From assembly GCA_026394015.1 (NCBI GenBank), contig JAPKZA010000275.1, positions 1-64,000 of the forward strand: a stretch of DNA of 64,000 nt, written 5' to 3'. The position numbers were made by a program, and so were the translations under genes. The stretch is from Acidobacteriota bacterium. Its GTDB lineage: Bacteria > Acidobacteriota > Terriglobia > Bryobacterales > Bryobacteraceae. Below the pieces are notes generated by a model. The model did no database searches. It was not told the DNA's origin and saw only the letters and a program-made list of their open reading frames with translations. Positions 49,187 to 58,389 of this stretch are shown one piece after another. Every line of letters starts with the position of its first letter. Position 1 is the first letter of the stretch.

Positions 49187-50874
49187 GAAACCTCCGCCGT
49201 GGCAAACGTCGCATAGGTGTACTCGAGAAATCGCTGGATCGAACCAAACGCCGTCTTCAGCACCCGTTGCTCAAACTTGCCCAGCTTCACCGGCTCGATT
49301 CGCCCACCTTCTTCGATCGCCTGATAGTACAACCCCACTCGAAACGCTTGCGCCGCCTCCCGCAGAACCGCTGCCCCGTCCGGAAAATCCACCATCGCGG
49401 CATCAAACCGCTCCAACGTGCCGGCCACCTCCAACCGCCCCTTCGCCATGGCAAACACCCTGACCGCGTTGGCCAGCGGCCGAATCATCGTTTCGTCCAC
49501 ATCGAAGCTCGCCCGGGCCTCCCCGCCGATCTCCATCACCATACCGCCGAAGAACGTCAACGGCGGCAACTCCCGCAGCGTATCGTGGGCCAGCATTTCG
49601 ATCGCCTGGCGCTGCTCCCGCAACTGCTCCAACACATGGGCCCGTAGCCCTTGCAGTATCGAGCCGTCGCCGCTCACTGGCGCCAAGTCAAAGAACAACC
49701 GCCGCGTGTAGAGATCGTAGCCCTCCGGATTTCGAATCGTCTCGCCGTATAGTCGCTTCCATTGCCCCAGCGGCATGCTCGGCAACGCCCCGGGCATCCA
49801 GTAGAACCCCCCACCTTCGAGTTGGAACTCGTGCAATTGGCCCGCCACACTACCCACCATGGCCGTGAAGTAAAGGCTGTCCTGCTCCGAAAATGCCGTG
49901 TCGCTATCGTCGTAGATCACAGACAGGGTCGGGAACGGCGGGGTCAACAAGTCCGCCCGCGCGGCCGTCCCGAAAACCACCCAACAGTGCGGCAACCTCG
50001 CTGCCGCAATTCCCTCGCGCACCATCTCCTCGCCCGCAATCCGGATGCACGCTTCCATCAATGCGGCCATCACCGCCGTCGCCATCGCGCGGCAATCGTC
50101 CACGTCGTGCAACTGCGCCAGCCCCTCGCGGACCATCTGCCCCGCCCGTCGCAGCAGCGGGCCCAACTCCGCCGTCGATCCCGCCTCCCGAATCGCCCTT
50201 ATCAATCCCGCCGGGTCATACCCGCAGAACATCGCCAACTCCGCCGCCGTGATCCCCACCCTCTCTTCCCGCCCCCGCAGCATCGCCCGCACCGCCGCCC
50301 GCGTCGTGAGTTCCTCCACCTCTCGCCCCCTGCGAGCCCGAAAGAAAGCCGCCGGAGGCAACTCCGCCTCCAGCCACGAAGTCCGGCTGAACTCCAGATT
50401 CCCCCCCACTGTCGAGTGCGCCGACAAAAACCTCGCCATCGCCGGATACCGCTCGAGCGCCGCTTCAAACAACGGTGCAGCCACCCCGTACAGAATCACG
50501 TCTGTAGCCGTGCGCGCCGAATACCCCGCCGTGCCCTCGCCCACCAACTGCTCCAACCCCAACAGATCCCCTTCACCCCGCAAATCCAGCAACCGCCCCG
50601 CTGCATCCACCAGTTCCACCCGCCCCTGCTGGATCATCCAAATAAACAGCCCCTTCCGGTCGCCCTGGCGAAAGACATACTCCTCCGACTCATGAAACTT
50701 CACCTTCCCGCTGCTCGCCATCTCCAGCAGATCCGGCTCTGAAGGCGCATCAAAAGGGGCGTGCCGCTGCAGGAAGTCAGCCACGCGCTGACGAATGAGA
50801 GAGGTTTTCACTTCGTCATAGGTTAACCCTTCTGTAACGGTGGTAACTTCCCCGCCAGGTTCGCCCACGTCCAC
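49183..50874 (-). CDS. cNMP-binding / DUF294 nucleotidyltransferase-like regulator, catalytic motif degenerate
   Basis: A 563-residue soluble protein. Residues about 45-160 form a cyclic-nucleotide-binding-like sensor (YVFRQGDRKGLFIWMIQQGR). A CBS pair expected between the domains is not evident. From about 280 comes a DUF294 nucleotidyltransferase fold (WVVFGTAARADLLTPPFPTL then SVIYDD) and a helical C-terminal DUF294_C part (RVFAMAKGRLEVAGTLERFD). The active family motif G-S-x-x-R ... T-D-Q-D-N reads GTAAR with no DQD, so enzymatic activity is doubtful. Start 50874 lies 52 bases inside the upstream MFS gene; a later GTG is possible. Confidence 0.8.
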   Translation of the reverse strand: MDVGEPGGEVTTVTEGLTYDEVKTSLIRQRVADFLQRHAPFDAPSEPDLLEMASSGKVKFHESEEYVFRQGDRKGLFIWMIQQGRVELVDAAGRLLDLRGEGDLLGLEQLVGEGTAGYSARTATDVILYGVAAPLFEAALERYPAMARFLSAHSTVGGNLEFSRTSWLEAELPPAAFFRARRGREVEELTTRAAVRAMLRGREERVGITAAELAMFCGYDPAGLIRAIREAGSTAELGPLLRRAGQMVREGLAQLHDVDDCRAMATAVMAALMEACIRIAGEEMVREGIAAARLPHCWVVFGTAARADLLTPPFPTLSVIYDDSDTAFSEQDSLYFTAMVGSVAGQLHEFQLEGGGFYWMPGALPSMPLGQWKRLYGETIRNPEGYDLYTRRLFFDLAPVSGDGSILQGLRAHVLEQLREQRQAIEMLAHDTLRELPPLTFFGGMVMEIGGEARASFDVDETMIRPLANAVRVFAMAKGRLEVAGTLERFDAAMVDFPDGAAVLREAAQAFRVGLYYQAIEEGGRIEPVKLGKFEQRVLKTAFGSIQRFLEYTYATFATAEVS

Positions 50875-52055
50875 AACACCGCCGTCACCGCCGTCATCCC
50901 CCCGGCCACCAGCCCCACCAAGCGAATCGGATAATGGTCCACCGCCACCGCCGCCGCCGTCATCGAAACCATCATCGACACGTTCATCAACATCTCCACC
51001 GTTGCAAACACCCGCCCCCGATACTCATCCGGCACATACAGCAACAGCATGCTCCGGTTGAGTACATTGTTCGCCCCCATCGCAATGCGCGACAACGTGA
51101 TGAACCCGACCGCCCCCCACATCGTCCCCATCTGCGTGAACGCCATATACGCCCCGCCAATCACGAAAAAACATCCCGCAATCGCCCACTTATACTGCGC
51201 AAACGTCAACGCCTGCCCGGCCCGCAACCCCACAATCCCACCCAGCACCAACCCCACCCCTGCGAACCCCCAGATGATCCCCACCCCCCCCGGCCCGGCC
51301 TTAAACACCACCTCCCCGAACAACGTGAACAGGATCTGCGCCGCCCCGCCCCCGGACGCCCAACCCACCCCCGCCAGCGCGATCGCCAGCAGCAAGGGAG
51401 TCCGCCACAGCAGCCGCAACCCATCCAGAAACTCCTTCACCCCTTCGTCCTTCTTCGCCCCGCCCTCGGCCCGAAACGTCCCCCGCATTCGAGAGATCGA
51501 CCACGCGCTAAACAAAAACGCCGCCGAATTGAACACAAACGCGTAGCCGTATCCGAAGGCCGCCACCGCCGCCCCGCCCATCATCGTCCCCAACGATAGC
51601 GTCAACCACGACGTCGTCTGCGTCATCGCGTTTGCCGTGTGCAACTGCTCCCCTTCCGCCAAATCCGGCAGGATCGACGATCGCCCCGCCGTGAAAAACG
51701 GCGTCGCCACCATCAACAGCGCGCTCAACCCGTACAGCAAACCCGTCATCGGCCACTCCAGAATCAACAGGAACGAAAGTGCGATGGCCGCCCGAAATAG
51801 CTCGCTCGCCATCATCACCCGCCGACGATCCAGCCGGTCTAAATACACCCCCGCCATCGGGGCCACTAGAATCGCCGGTAGCGTCCGTGCGATCATGACC
51901 GCACCGACCGTCGATCCCGATCCCGTCAGATGCAGCGACAGCGACAGCGCGGCGATCGAGTTGAAATGATACCCCGTCTCGCTCACCAGTTGACCGACCC
52001 ACAGCGAGCGGTAGTTAGGGTTCTGCCGCAGCAGCGCCAAAAATTGCACTTCCAT
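50823..52055 (-). CDS. MFS exporter (MFS_3/EntS-like)
   Basis: A 410-residue twelve-helix transporter. FLALLRQNPNYRSLWVGQLV followed by SETGYHFNSIAALSL is the classic start of MFS_3 exporters, with the motif A region GVYLDRLDRRRVMMASELFR and the VPDEYRGRVFATVEMLMNV loop near the C-terminal half. EntS-like members export siderophores and drugs. It is first in a run with the DUF294 and exonuclease genes and divergent from the BASS transporter (seven-base gap). Confidence 0.88.
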   Translation of the reverse strand: MEVQFLALLRQNPNYRSLWVGQLVSETGYHFNSIAALSLSLHLTGSGSTVGAVMIARTLPAILVAPMAGVYLDRLDRRRVMMASELFRAAIALSFLLILEWPMTGLLYGLSALLMVATPFFTAGRSSILPDLAEGEQLHTANAMTQTTSWLTLSLGTMMGGAAVAAFGYGYAFVFNSAAFLFSAWSISRMRGTFRAEGGAKKDEGVKEFLDGLRLLWRTPLLLAIALAGVGWASGGGAAQILFTLFGEVVFKAGPGGVGIIWGFAGVGLVLGGIVGLRAGQALTFAQYKWAIAGCFFVIGGAYMAFTQMGTMWGAVGFITLSRIAMGANNVLNRSMLLLYVPDEYRGRVFATVEMLMNVSMMVSMTAAAVAVDHYPIRLVGLVAGGMTAVTAVLWTWANLAGKLPPLQKG

Positions 52056-52062
52056 TCATAGT

Positions 52063-53025
52063 ATGCAAATCCTCTCCGACTGGTTCCTCTGGGCCATCGT
52101 CACCATGGTGGCGACCGCCAGCTTTTTCCCCCATCTCTCCGGCACCCTCCATGCCAATCAGGTCTCCGACTACGGCATCTTCGCGATCTTTTTCCTCTAC
52201 GGCGTCAACCTCTCCGTCGAAAATCTCCGCACCGGCCTCGTCAACTGGCGCCTCCACTTGCTCGTCCAACTCTCCACGTTCGTTCTCTTCCCCGCGCTCT
52301 TTATCCCCTTCCGCGCCCTCTGCGGACCCTGGCTCCCCGCCGATCTGCAACTCGGCTTCTTCTACCTCTGCGCCCTCCCCTCCACCATCTCCTCCTCCGT
52401 CGCCATGACCGCCATCGCCCGCGGCAACGTCCCCGCCGCCATCTTCAACGCCACCCTCTCCAGCCTCCTCGGCGTCTTCCTGACGCCCGCCCTCGTCAGC
52501 CTCGTCGCCCAAACTACCGGCCAAGCCCCGCCCCTCGCCCAAACCGTCACGAAGGTCGCCACGCTCCTCCTCCTCCCCTTCGCCCTCGGCCAACTCCTCC
52601 GTCCCTTCGCCGGCAAGTTCTTCGGCCGCTACAAGAAATACACCGCCATCTCCGACAAATGCATCATCCTGATCCTCGTCTTCGCGGCCTTCTCTGACTC
52701 GGTCAACGCCGGCCTCTGGACCACCTACGGCCCCCCCGTCCTCGCCCTCACCTTCGTCTGCACCGGCGCCATTCTCGCCATCGTCCTCACCATCACCACC
52801 ACTCTCGCCCGGCTCCTGAAATTCTCCACCGCCGATGAAATCGTCGCCGTCCTCTGCGGCTCCAAGAAAACCCTCGCCTCCGGTGCCCCTATGGCCAAGC
52901 TCATCTTCGTCGGCTCCACGAGCCTCGGTCCCATCCTCCTGCCCATCATCCTCTACCACCAAATCCAACTCTTCGTCTGCAGCGTCCTAGCCCGCCGCTA
53001 CGCCGCCCGCCCAGAGCTCTCCTAA
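52063..53025 (+). CDS. SBF-like bile acid:sodium symporter-fold transporter
   Basis: A 320-residue protein with about ten hydrophobic segments of the bile-acid symporter fold (PF13593 type): LHANQVSDYGIFAIFFLYGV, the first crossover region CALPSTISSSVAMTAIARGN, and the second ALCGSKKTLASGAPMAKLIF with GSTSLGPILLPIILYHQIQL. The physiological substrate is unknown; organic anions are likely. It is divergent from the MFS exporter and convergent with the ceramidase gene with a 39-base tail overlap. Confidence 0.88.
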   Translation: MQILSDWFLWAIVTMVATASFFPHLSGTLHANQVSDYGIFAIFFLYGVNLSVENLRTGLVNWRLHLLVQLSTFVLFPALFIPFRALCGPWLPADLQLGFFYLCALPSTISSSVAMTAIARGNVPAAIFNATLSSLLGVFLTPALVSLVAQTTGQAPPLAQTVTKVATLLLLPFALGQLLRPFAGKFFGRYKKYTAISDKCIILILVFAAFSDSVNAGLWTTYGPPVLALTFVCTGAILAIVLTITTTLARLLKFSTADEIVAVLCGSKKTLASGAPMAKLIFVGSTSLGPILLPIILYHQIQLFVCSVLARRYAARPELS

Positions 53026-54387
53026 CATCTCCAAGGCCACCCCCACCACGATGTCTTCCGTCTCCGGCCCGTACAGCGCCGTGTCCACCTCATAGCCCCC
53101 CTCGGCAAACGCGGCCCGCGTCGGCATGTAGCCGAACGTCCCATTCGAATACCCCGAGACCAGCGTATGCCGGAACGGCGACCCCGCCACGATCCGCGCC
53201 CCAATCTCTCCAAACGGCTCGTCCTGCATCGATACCATCACCACGTCTCCGATCCGCAACACCTGCATCTGCCGCTCCACCACCGCCGCCCCCCGGACCA
53301 TCCGCGCCCGCTCCTCCTTCATCGTCGCCCTCGTCAACAAGGCCGTCGCCTCGCGAACTCCCACCCCGCTCCTCCGCGCCGCCTCCAACTCCGCCCGCAG
53401 TCGACTCACCGCCCCCACCAACTCCTCATGCGGCGGAAACACGTTCGCCGGCAACCGCAGCGTCCGGCTCCGCATCGCAAACGCGACCGGCCCGTCCGCC
53501 GCCGGAACGTCCTCGTACAATGCAATCGGCGCTCCCGATTCCATCACTCCCACCAATCGCTCCGTCCGCCCCCGCGTATCAATCTCCAGCGCTACCTTCG
53601 CCGCTTCCAGCCCCAAGATCCGCCCCAACCGTCGATACACGCTCCGGTCCCCCGTGAACCCCCGCACCGGCCCCACTGACCCCGTTGCCCCCTGCAAATA
53701 CAAGCACAATCCCCCTATCTCCCGCTCCACCACCTCTCGCACCACCCCCGGAAAGTCTGGCGTGAACCATTCGTTCTCCCACGCCATAATCGTCGGGTGG
53801 CAAGCGTAGTGGACGATCACCGCCATCGGCTTTTCATCCAGATCATCCACCCGCACCACGCGCACCGTCCGGTCCACCGGCCCCGCCCAATTCCGCCCCA
53901 CTACCACCCGCCCATCCTCCATCGTCACCCGCCGATTGACGTTGATCCCACATGCCCCCTCCCCAGCCGCCACCCGCACCGGCCGTAGGTTCTGCAACGC
54001 CTGCCACCCCGCCCCCGCGATCCGTCGCGGCAAACTTTCCAAATACTCCAACCCCATCTCCAACCCCTCCGAAACCACCTCCAGCCGCAACGTCTTCGGC
54101 CCCGAATGCGTATGCGACGCCGACACCCGCACACACTCCGGCCCCAATCCCGTCAGCTCCACCACCGCCGCCATCACCTTCCCCGCCCACTCCTCATTGA
54201 ACCCAATCACGTCGACATCAATCACGAGCGCCGTCGTCTCGCCGTCGGTCATCGCCAGCGCGGTCGCGTAGAGAGGCATGTCCGCCCCCACCCCGCGTTG
54301 ATGCAGTTGCGCCCCCCAAATCCCCTGCGGTGTCCCCGGTGCCGGCGTGATATCGCTCCGCCCCGTTCCTGCTCGTAAATGGCCCAT
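52987..54387 (-). CDS. Neutral/alkaline ceramidase-like protein (N-terminal domain type)
   Basis: A 466-residue protein of the neutral/alkaline non-lysosomal ceramidase family (PF04734): RAGTGRSDITPAPGTPQGIW at the N-terminus, ALVIDVDVIGF, SASHTHSGPKTL (zinc-site His), VHYACHPTIMA and LYLQGATGSVGPVRGF. No signal peptide is visible, unlike the secreted ceramidases, so it may act inside the cell on another amide. Only the catalytic N-terminal domain is clearly represented. Confidence 0.85.
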   Translation of the reverse strand: MGHLRAGTGRSDITPAPGTPQGIWGAQLHQRGVGADMPLYATALAMTDGETTALVIDVDVIGFNEEWAGKVMAAVVELTGLGPECVRVSASHTHSGPKTLRLEVVSEGLEMGLEYLESLPRRIAGAGWQALQNLRPVRVAAGEGACGINVNRRVTMEDGRVVVGRNWAGPVDRTVRVVRVDDLDEKPMAVIVHYACHPTIMAWENEWFTPDFPGVVREVVEREIGGLCLYLQGATGSVGPVRGFTGDRSVYRRLGRILGLEAAKVALEIDTRGRTERLVGVMESGAPIALYEDVPAADGPVAFAMRSRTLRLPANVFPPHEELVGAVSRLRAELEAARRSGVGVREATALLTRATMKEERARMVRGAAVVERQMQVLRIGDVVMVSMQDEPFGEIGARIVAGSPFRHTLVSGYSNGTFGYMPTRAAFAEGGYEVDTALYGPETEDIVVGVALEMLGELWAGGVAAG

Positions 54388-54477
54388 GCCGCTCAGCTTA
54401 CCGCTTTTACAAACCCCTTACAAAACCCGGACAGTCGTTTGCTCTCCCCCTGCGCGCTATCAGTCAGGAGCAAGCAA

Positions 54478-56034
54478 ATGACACTCAAAACAATCTTCAC
54501 CACCCTGATTTTCTCGACCGCCCTCACGGCCCAAAAGGGTTTCGACACTTTCGGCCCCACGGTCCTCCGGGTAGCCTTCATGGGCGACTCCTTCGCCGCC
54601 GGCGAAGGCTCCCCCAACCTGACGGGCGACAAGTGGACCAGCCCCCATACCGCCTGCCACAACTCTGACGAGAACGGCCGTTCCGCCGCCGCCCGCCGCA
54701 TCCAAGCCGCCCTCGGACCCTCTTCCAACTTCTTCGGCCGCCGCCTCGAGTTCATCGACGTCGCCTGCTCCGGAGCCACCATCAACGGCTCCGTCATCGG
54801 CGAAAACTACCGTGGACCCACGCCGCTCACCCCCTCCGGCCCCGGCCCCGTCGGGCCCCCGATCCCCTCCCAAGTCAGCCAGGTCCGCCAGTGGCTCAAC
54901 GGCAAGGAACTTGATCTACTCATCATCTCCGTCGGCGGCAACGACATCGGCTTCGGCGAAATCGTCGCCAAGTGCATGACCCCGCTCACGAGCTGCAAAG
55001 ACGATCCGGCCCTCGAAACCATCATTCGCCGAGGCAAACAGGGCAACACCGAGTTCGTCGGCCTCGATTTCCTCGCCGGTGCCTACACCACCATGAAGAA
55101 CCGCATCGATGCCGATCTCAAGCCCAAGGCCGTCGCCATCATCGGCGTCCCCAACCCGGTCCGCGACCAGGATAACCGCTACTGCCACCGCTACGAAGAC
55201 GGCGTCGGCATCCTGCCCTCCAACCTCCTCGACCCCTTCAACCACCCCTTCGTCCAGATGGTGGGCCTCTCCACCATCGGCACCCTCAGCCCCGCCGAAG
55301 TCGACCGCGGCGAGTCCGAATGGATCGAAGCGACGGTCATCAACCCCCTCAACGCCAAGCTCGAACAGATCGCCAACAACTTTCGCACCTCCAACTGGTC
55401 CTACATCGACATCGACTACATGACCAAGCTCCACGGCATCTGTTCCGACGACGCCTGGTTCAACACCTTCAAAACCTCCCTGGCCACGCAAGGCGACTTC
55501 AACGGCGTCGCCCATCCGAAGCGCGCCGGCTACAAGGTCTACGAAGCCTTCACCTTCCGCCTCCTCGCCCGGCACTTTAACGTCCGCGTCTCCGCCGCCC
55601 CCCGCATCGACCAGGAGAATATTCATCTCTCGTACGTCATCAACGGCGACACCAAAACCATGCCGCCCAGCGAGTACAACCTCAACCCGGACCGCGTCTT
55701 CGTCGGCAACAACTTCTCACTCCGCTTCCGCTCGCTGGTCTTCCCCAGCCCCGACGTGATGACATCTCTGACGCTGCAAATTTCACGAAAGCCTTTCGCC
55801 GATTCCACTGCCGCCGACATCTCGAACTTCCCGATCGATATCAGCTCGGCCACCATCGGCAACTTCTCGAAAAACGTCGCGGCCAGCAACTTCTCTGACG
55901 GAGCCACCCGCCACGTCCGGTGGCGCTCCATCACCCGCCTCTACTACGATGCCGACGCCGAGACCACCACGAGCTTTTCCAGCACCGTCCGCATCAAGGT
56001 CAAAGACGGTATCAACTCCGCCCGCAAACTCTAA
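54478..56034 (+). CDS. Secreted SGNH/GDSL-type hydrolase
   Basis: About 518 residues with a short signal peptide (MTLKTIFTTLIFSTALTAQ). Block I is VAFMGDSFAAGEGSPN (catalytic Ser), block III is LLIISVGGNDIGFGEIV with the GxND motif, and the block V Asp/His pair probably lies in the DFNGVAHPKRAGYKVYEAF segment. The C-terminal 130 residues form a separate beta-rich domain. ATG 54478 follows CAGGAG; the track start is 33 codons earlier. It probably acts as an esterase or lipase. Confidence 0.88.
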   Translation: MTLKTIFTTLIFSTALTAQKGFDTFGPTVLRVAFMGDSFAAGEGSPNLTGDKWTSPHTACHNSDENGRSAAARRIQAALGPSSNFFGRRLEFIDVACSGATINGSVIGENYRGPTPLTPSGPGPVGPPIPSQVSQVRQWLNGKELDLLIISVGGNDIGFGEIVAKCMTPLTSCKDDPALETIIRRGKQGNTEFVGLDFLAGAYTTMKNRIDADLKPKAVAIIGVPNPVRDQDNRYCHRYEDGVGILPSNLLDPFNHPFVQMVGLSTIGTLSPAEVDRGESEWIEATVINPLNAKLEQIANNFRTSNWSYIDIDYMTKLHGICSDDAWFNTFKTSLATQGDFNGVAHPKRAGYKVYEAFTFRLLARHFNVRVSAAPRIDQENIHLSYVINGDTKTMPPSEYNLNPDRVFVGNNFSLRFRSLVFPSPDVMTSLTLQISRKPFADSTAADISNFPIDISSATIGNFSKNVAASNFSDGATRHVRWRSITRLYYDADAETTTSFSSTVRIKVKDGINSARKL

Positions 56035-56045
56035 CCCCCAACCCT

Positions 56046-56077
56046 GCGCCGCTCTCCCTCGAGAGCGGCGCGTTTTT
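56046..56077 (+). terminator. Rho-independent terminator
   Basis: GCGCCGCTCT-CCCTCG-AGAGCGGCGC is a perfect ten-base stem followed by G and five T, just 12 bases after the SGNH hydrolase stop. It is the strongest terminator I can see in the window. Confidence 0.9.
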
Positions 56078-56113
56078 GCTTTTGGCCCCGCCCCTGTCGC
56101 ATCCTAGTCCTTC

Positions 56114-57859
56114 GTGACCCGCCCCATCCAAATCCAAACCCGCCGATACCGCAGCTCCGAATGGTTCTACGGCCGCGATGAACTCGGCTTCCAAAACCGC
56201 TCCGCCCTCCGTTCGATCGGCGTCGATGTCGACCGCTACCAGGGCCGCCCCGTCATCGGCATTGCCAACTCCTGGTCCGAACTCAACAACTGCAATATCA
56301 CCCTCCGCGACGTCGCCGAAGCCGTCAAACGCGGCGTCCTCGCCGCCGGTGCCCTCCCCCTCGAATTCCCCACCATCTCCCTCGGCGAAGAATTCACGAA
56401 ACCCTCCGCCATGCTCTACCGCAACCTCATGGCCATGGACGTCGAAGAGATGCTCCGGTCGAATCCCATCGACGCCGTCGTACTTCTATCGAACTGCGAC
56501 AAAACCGGCCCCGCCCAGCTCATGGGCGCTGCCAGCGCCAACCTCCCCGCCATCCAGGTCAACGCCGGCCCCCGCGCCCCCTTCGAATGGCGCGGCGAAC
56601 AGATCGGCTCCGGCACCGACCTGTGGAAGTATTGGGACCAGTTCCGCACCGGCCAAATCTCGGAAGAGCAGTGGCGCGAACTCGAACATTGCATGTCGTG
56701 TTCTCAAGGCGCCTGCAACGTCATGGGCACCGCCTCCACCATGTCCGCCATGGCCGAAGCCCTCGGCATGATGCTCCCCGGAACGTCTACCATCGACGCG
56801 ACCGACCCCGACCGCCTCATCGCCGCCGAAGCCGCCGGCCGCCGCATCGTCGCCCTCGCCGAAACCAACCTCCGCCCGTCTGACATCATGACCCCTGCGG
56901 CCTTCGATAACGCCGTCCGCGTCCTCCTGGCCATCGGCGGCTCCACCAACGCGATCCTGCATCTCATCGCCATCGCCGGCCGCCTCGGCTACACCCTCCC
57001 CTTGGCCCGCTTCGACGAACTCGGCTCGACCACCCCCTGCCTGGCGAACCTGAAGCCATCGGGCGTTCATCTCGTCCGCCAGTTCCATCTCTCCGGAGGC
57101 GTCCCCGCCCTCATGCAGACGATCGAGCACCACCTCGATACGACCTGCCTCACCATCACGAGCCAAACCGTCGCCGCCAACCTAGCAAACGCTAACGTCA
57201 CCGACCCCGACGTCATCCGGCCTCTAACGAATCCCGTCCTCGGAGCCGGAGCCCTCGCGGTCCTCACCGGCAACCTCGCCCCCCTCGGAGCGGTCATCAA
57301 GGTCAGCGCGGCCTCCCCCAACCTCCTCGTCCACGAAGGCCCGGCGCTCGTCTTCTCCGACTACGAAGATATGCTCGCCCGCATTGAGTCCCCCGACCTC
57401 GAAGTCGCCGCCGACACGGTCTTAGTCCTCCAGAACTGCGGCCCCCGAGGAGTGCCCGGCATGCCCGAATGGGGAGCGATCCCCATCCCTGCCAAGCTCC
57501 AGCGCCAGGGAGTCACCGACATGGTCCGCCTCTCCGACGCCCGCATGTCCGGCACGAGCTACGGAACGGTCGTCCTCCACGTCTGCCCCGAAGCCGCCGC
57601 CGGTGGCCTTCTCGCCCTCGTCCAAACCGGAGACCGCATCAAACTCGACGTCCCCAACCGCCGCCTGGACCTCCTCGTCGCCCCCGAAGTCCTAGCCACC
57701 CGCCAGCCGAAGCCCCGGCCCCGAACCCATCTCCGAGGCTACCCCCGCCTCTACACCGACCACGTCCTCCAAGCCGACGAAGGCTGCGACTTCGACTTCC
57801 TCCGCCCCCGGACGGAAGAAGAATTAGTCTTCGTCCCGCCCATCGTCGGCCGCAGCTAA
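56114..57859 (+). CDS. IlvD/EDD-family sugar-acid dehydratase
   Basis: A 581-residue iron-sulfur dehydratase. The start SSEWFYGRDELGFQNRSALR is typical of pentonate (arabonate/xylonate) dehydratases rather than IlvD. Cluster cysteines are in LLSNCDKTGPAQLMGAASAN and HCMSCSQGACNVMGTASTMS; QNCGPRGVPGMPEWGAIPI and VRLSDARMSGTSYGTVVLHV are the C-terminal motifs. It probably converts a sugar acid to a 2-keto-3-deoxy acid. The GTG start at 56114 lies 37 bases past the terminator. It overlaps soxD convergently by four bases. Confidence 0.9.
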   Translation: MTRPIQIQTRRYRSSEWFYGRDELGFQNRSALRSIGVDVDRYQGRPVIGIANSWSELNNCNITLRDVAEAVKRGVLAAGALPLEFPTISLGEEFTKPSAMLYRNLMAMDVEEMLRSNPIDAVVLLSNCDKTGPAQLMGAASANLPAIQVNAGPRAPFEWRGEQIGSGTDLWKYWDQFRTGQISEEQWRELEHCMSCSQGACNVMGTASTMSAMAEALGMMLPGTSTIDATDPDRLIAAEAAGRRIVALAETNLRPSDIMTPAAFDNAVRVLLAIGGSTNAILHLIAIAGRLGYTLPLARFDELGSTTPCLANLKPSGVHLVRQFHLSGGVPALMQTIEHHLDTTCLTITSQTVAANLANANVTDPDVIRPLTNPVLGAGALAVLTGNLAPLGAVIKVSAASPNLLVHEGPALVFSDYEDMLARIESPDLEVAADTVLVLQNCGPRGVPGMPEWGAIPIPAKLQRQGVTDMVRLSDARMSGTSYGTVVLHVCPEAAAGGLLALVQTGDRIKLDVPNRRLDLLVAPEVLATRQPKPRPRTHLRGYPRLYTDHVLQADEGCDFDFLRPRTEEELVFVPPIVGRS

Positions 57860-58389
57860 CGCTTTGCCTTCACATCCGGATGCACATCCGGCACAAACCC
57901 GTCCCGGTTCGGCATCTTCACCTCCGGTAGCGTCTTCTGGTCCAACTCCTGCCCCGCCGGCACGATCCCATTCAAATGCAGCACAAACGCCGTAATCGAA
58001 TACACCTCGTCCGCCGTCAACGTCCCCGGCTGATCGTACGGCATCGCCCGGGCAATCGTGTCGAACACCGTCGTCGCATACGGCCAATAACTACCTACCG
58101 TCTTCTTCGGCGATTTCGCCGTCAACGTCCCAGTCCCCCCCACTAGCGCCGGCCACTGCTTATCCCGTCCCTCGCCCGCCTCGTTGTGACACTCGGCGCA
58201 CTTCGTCTTATACAGCCCCCGTCCGGCTTCCACGCTACCCTTGCCCACCGGCAAGCCCCGGCCATCCGCCATCACCGTCTTATCGGCCGCCTTCACCCGC
58301 TCGGCCGACGCTGCCTTCCCCACGCCCGGAAACTTGGTCTGTCCAAACGCTGCCGTCACGGCAAGTAGAAATAGCACGATTCTAAACAT
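57856..58389 (-). CDS. soxD: SoxD-like cytochrome c subunit of sulfite dehydrogenase
   Basis: A 177-residue periplasmic cytochrome c with a signal peptide (MFRIVLFLLAVTAAFGQ). The heme motif CAECH in YKTKCAECHNEAGEG is followed by the SoxD-type blocks KTVGSYWPYATTVFDTIARA with MPYDQPGTLTADEVYS, and MPNRDGFVPDVHPD. It accepts electrons from the molybdenum subunit encoded directly upstream (eight-base overlap). Other Sox genes (XYZAB) are absent from the window. Confidence 0.85.
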   Translation of the reverse strand: MFRIVLFLLAVTAAFGQTKFPGVGKAASAERVKAADKTVMADGRGLPVGKGSVEAGRGLYKTKCAECHNEAGEGRDKQWPALVGGTGTLTAKSPKKTVGSYWPYATTVFDTIARAMPYDQPGTLTADEVYSITAFVLHLNGIVPAGQELDQKTLPEVKMPNRDGFVPDVHPDVKAKR

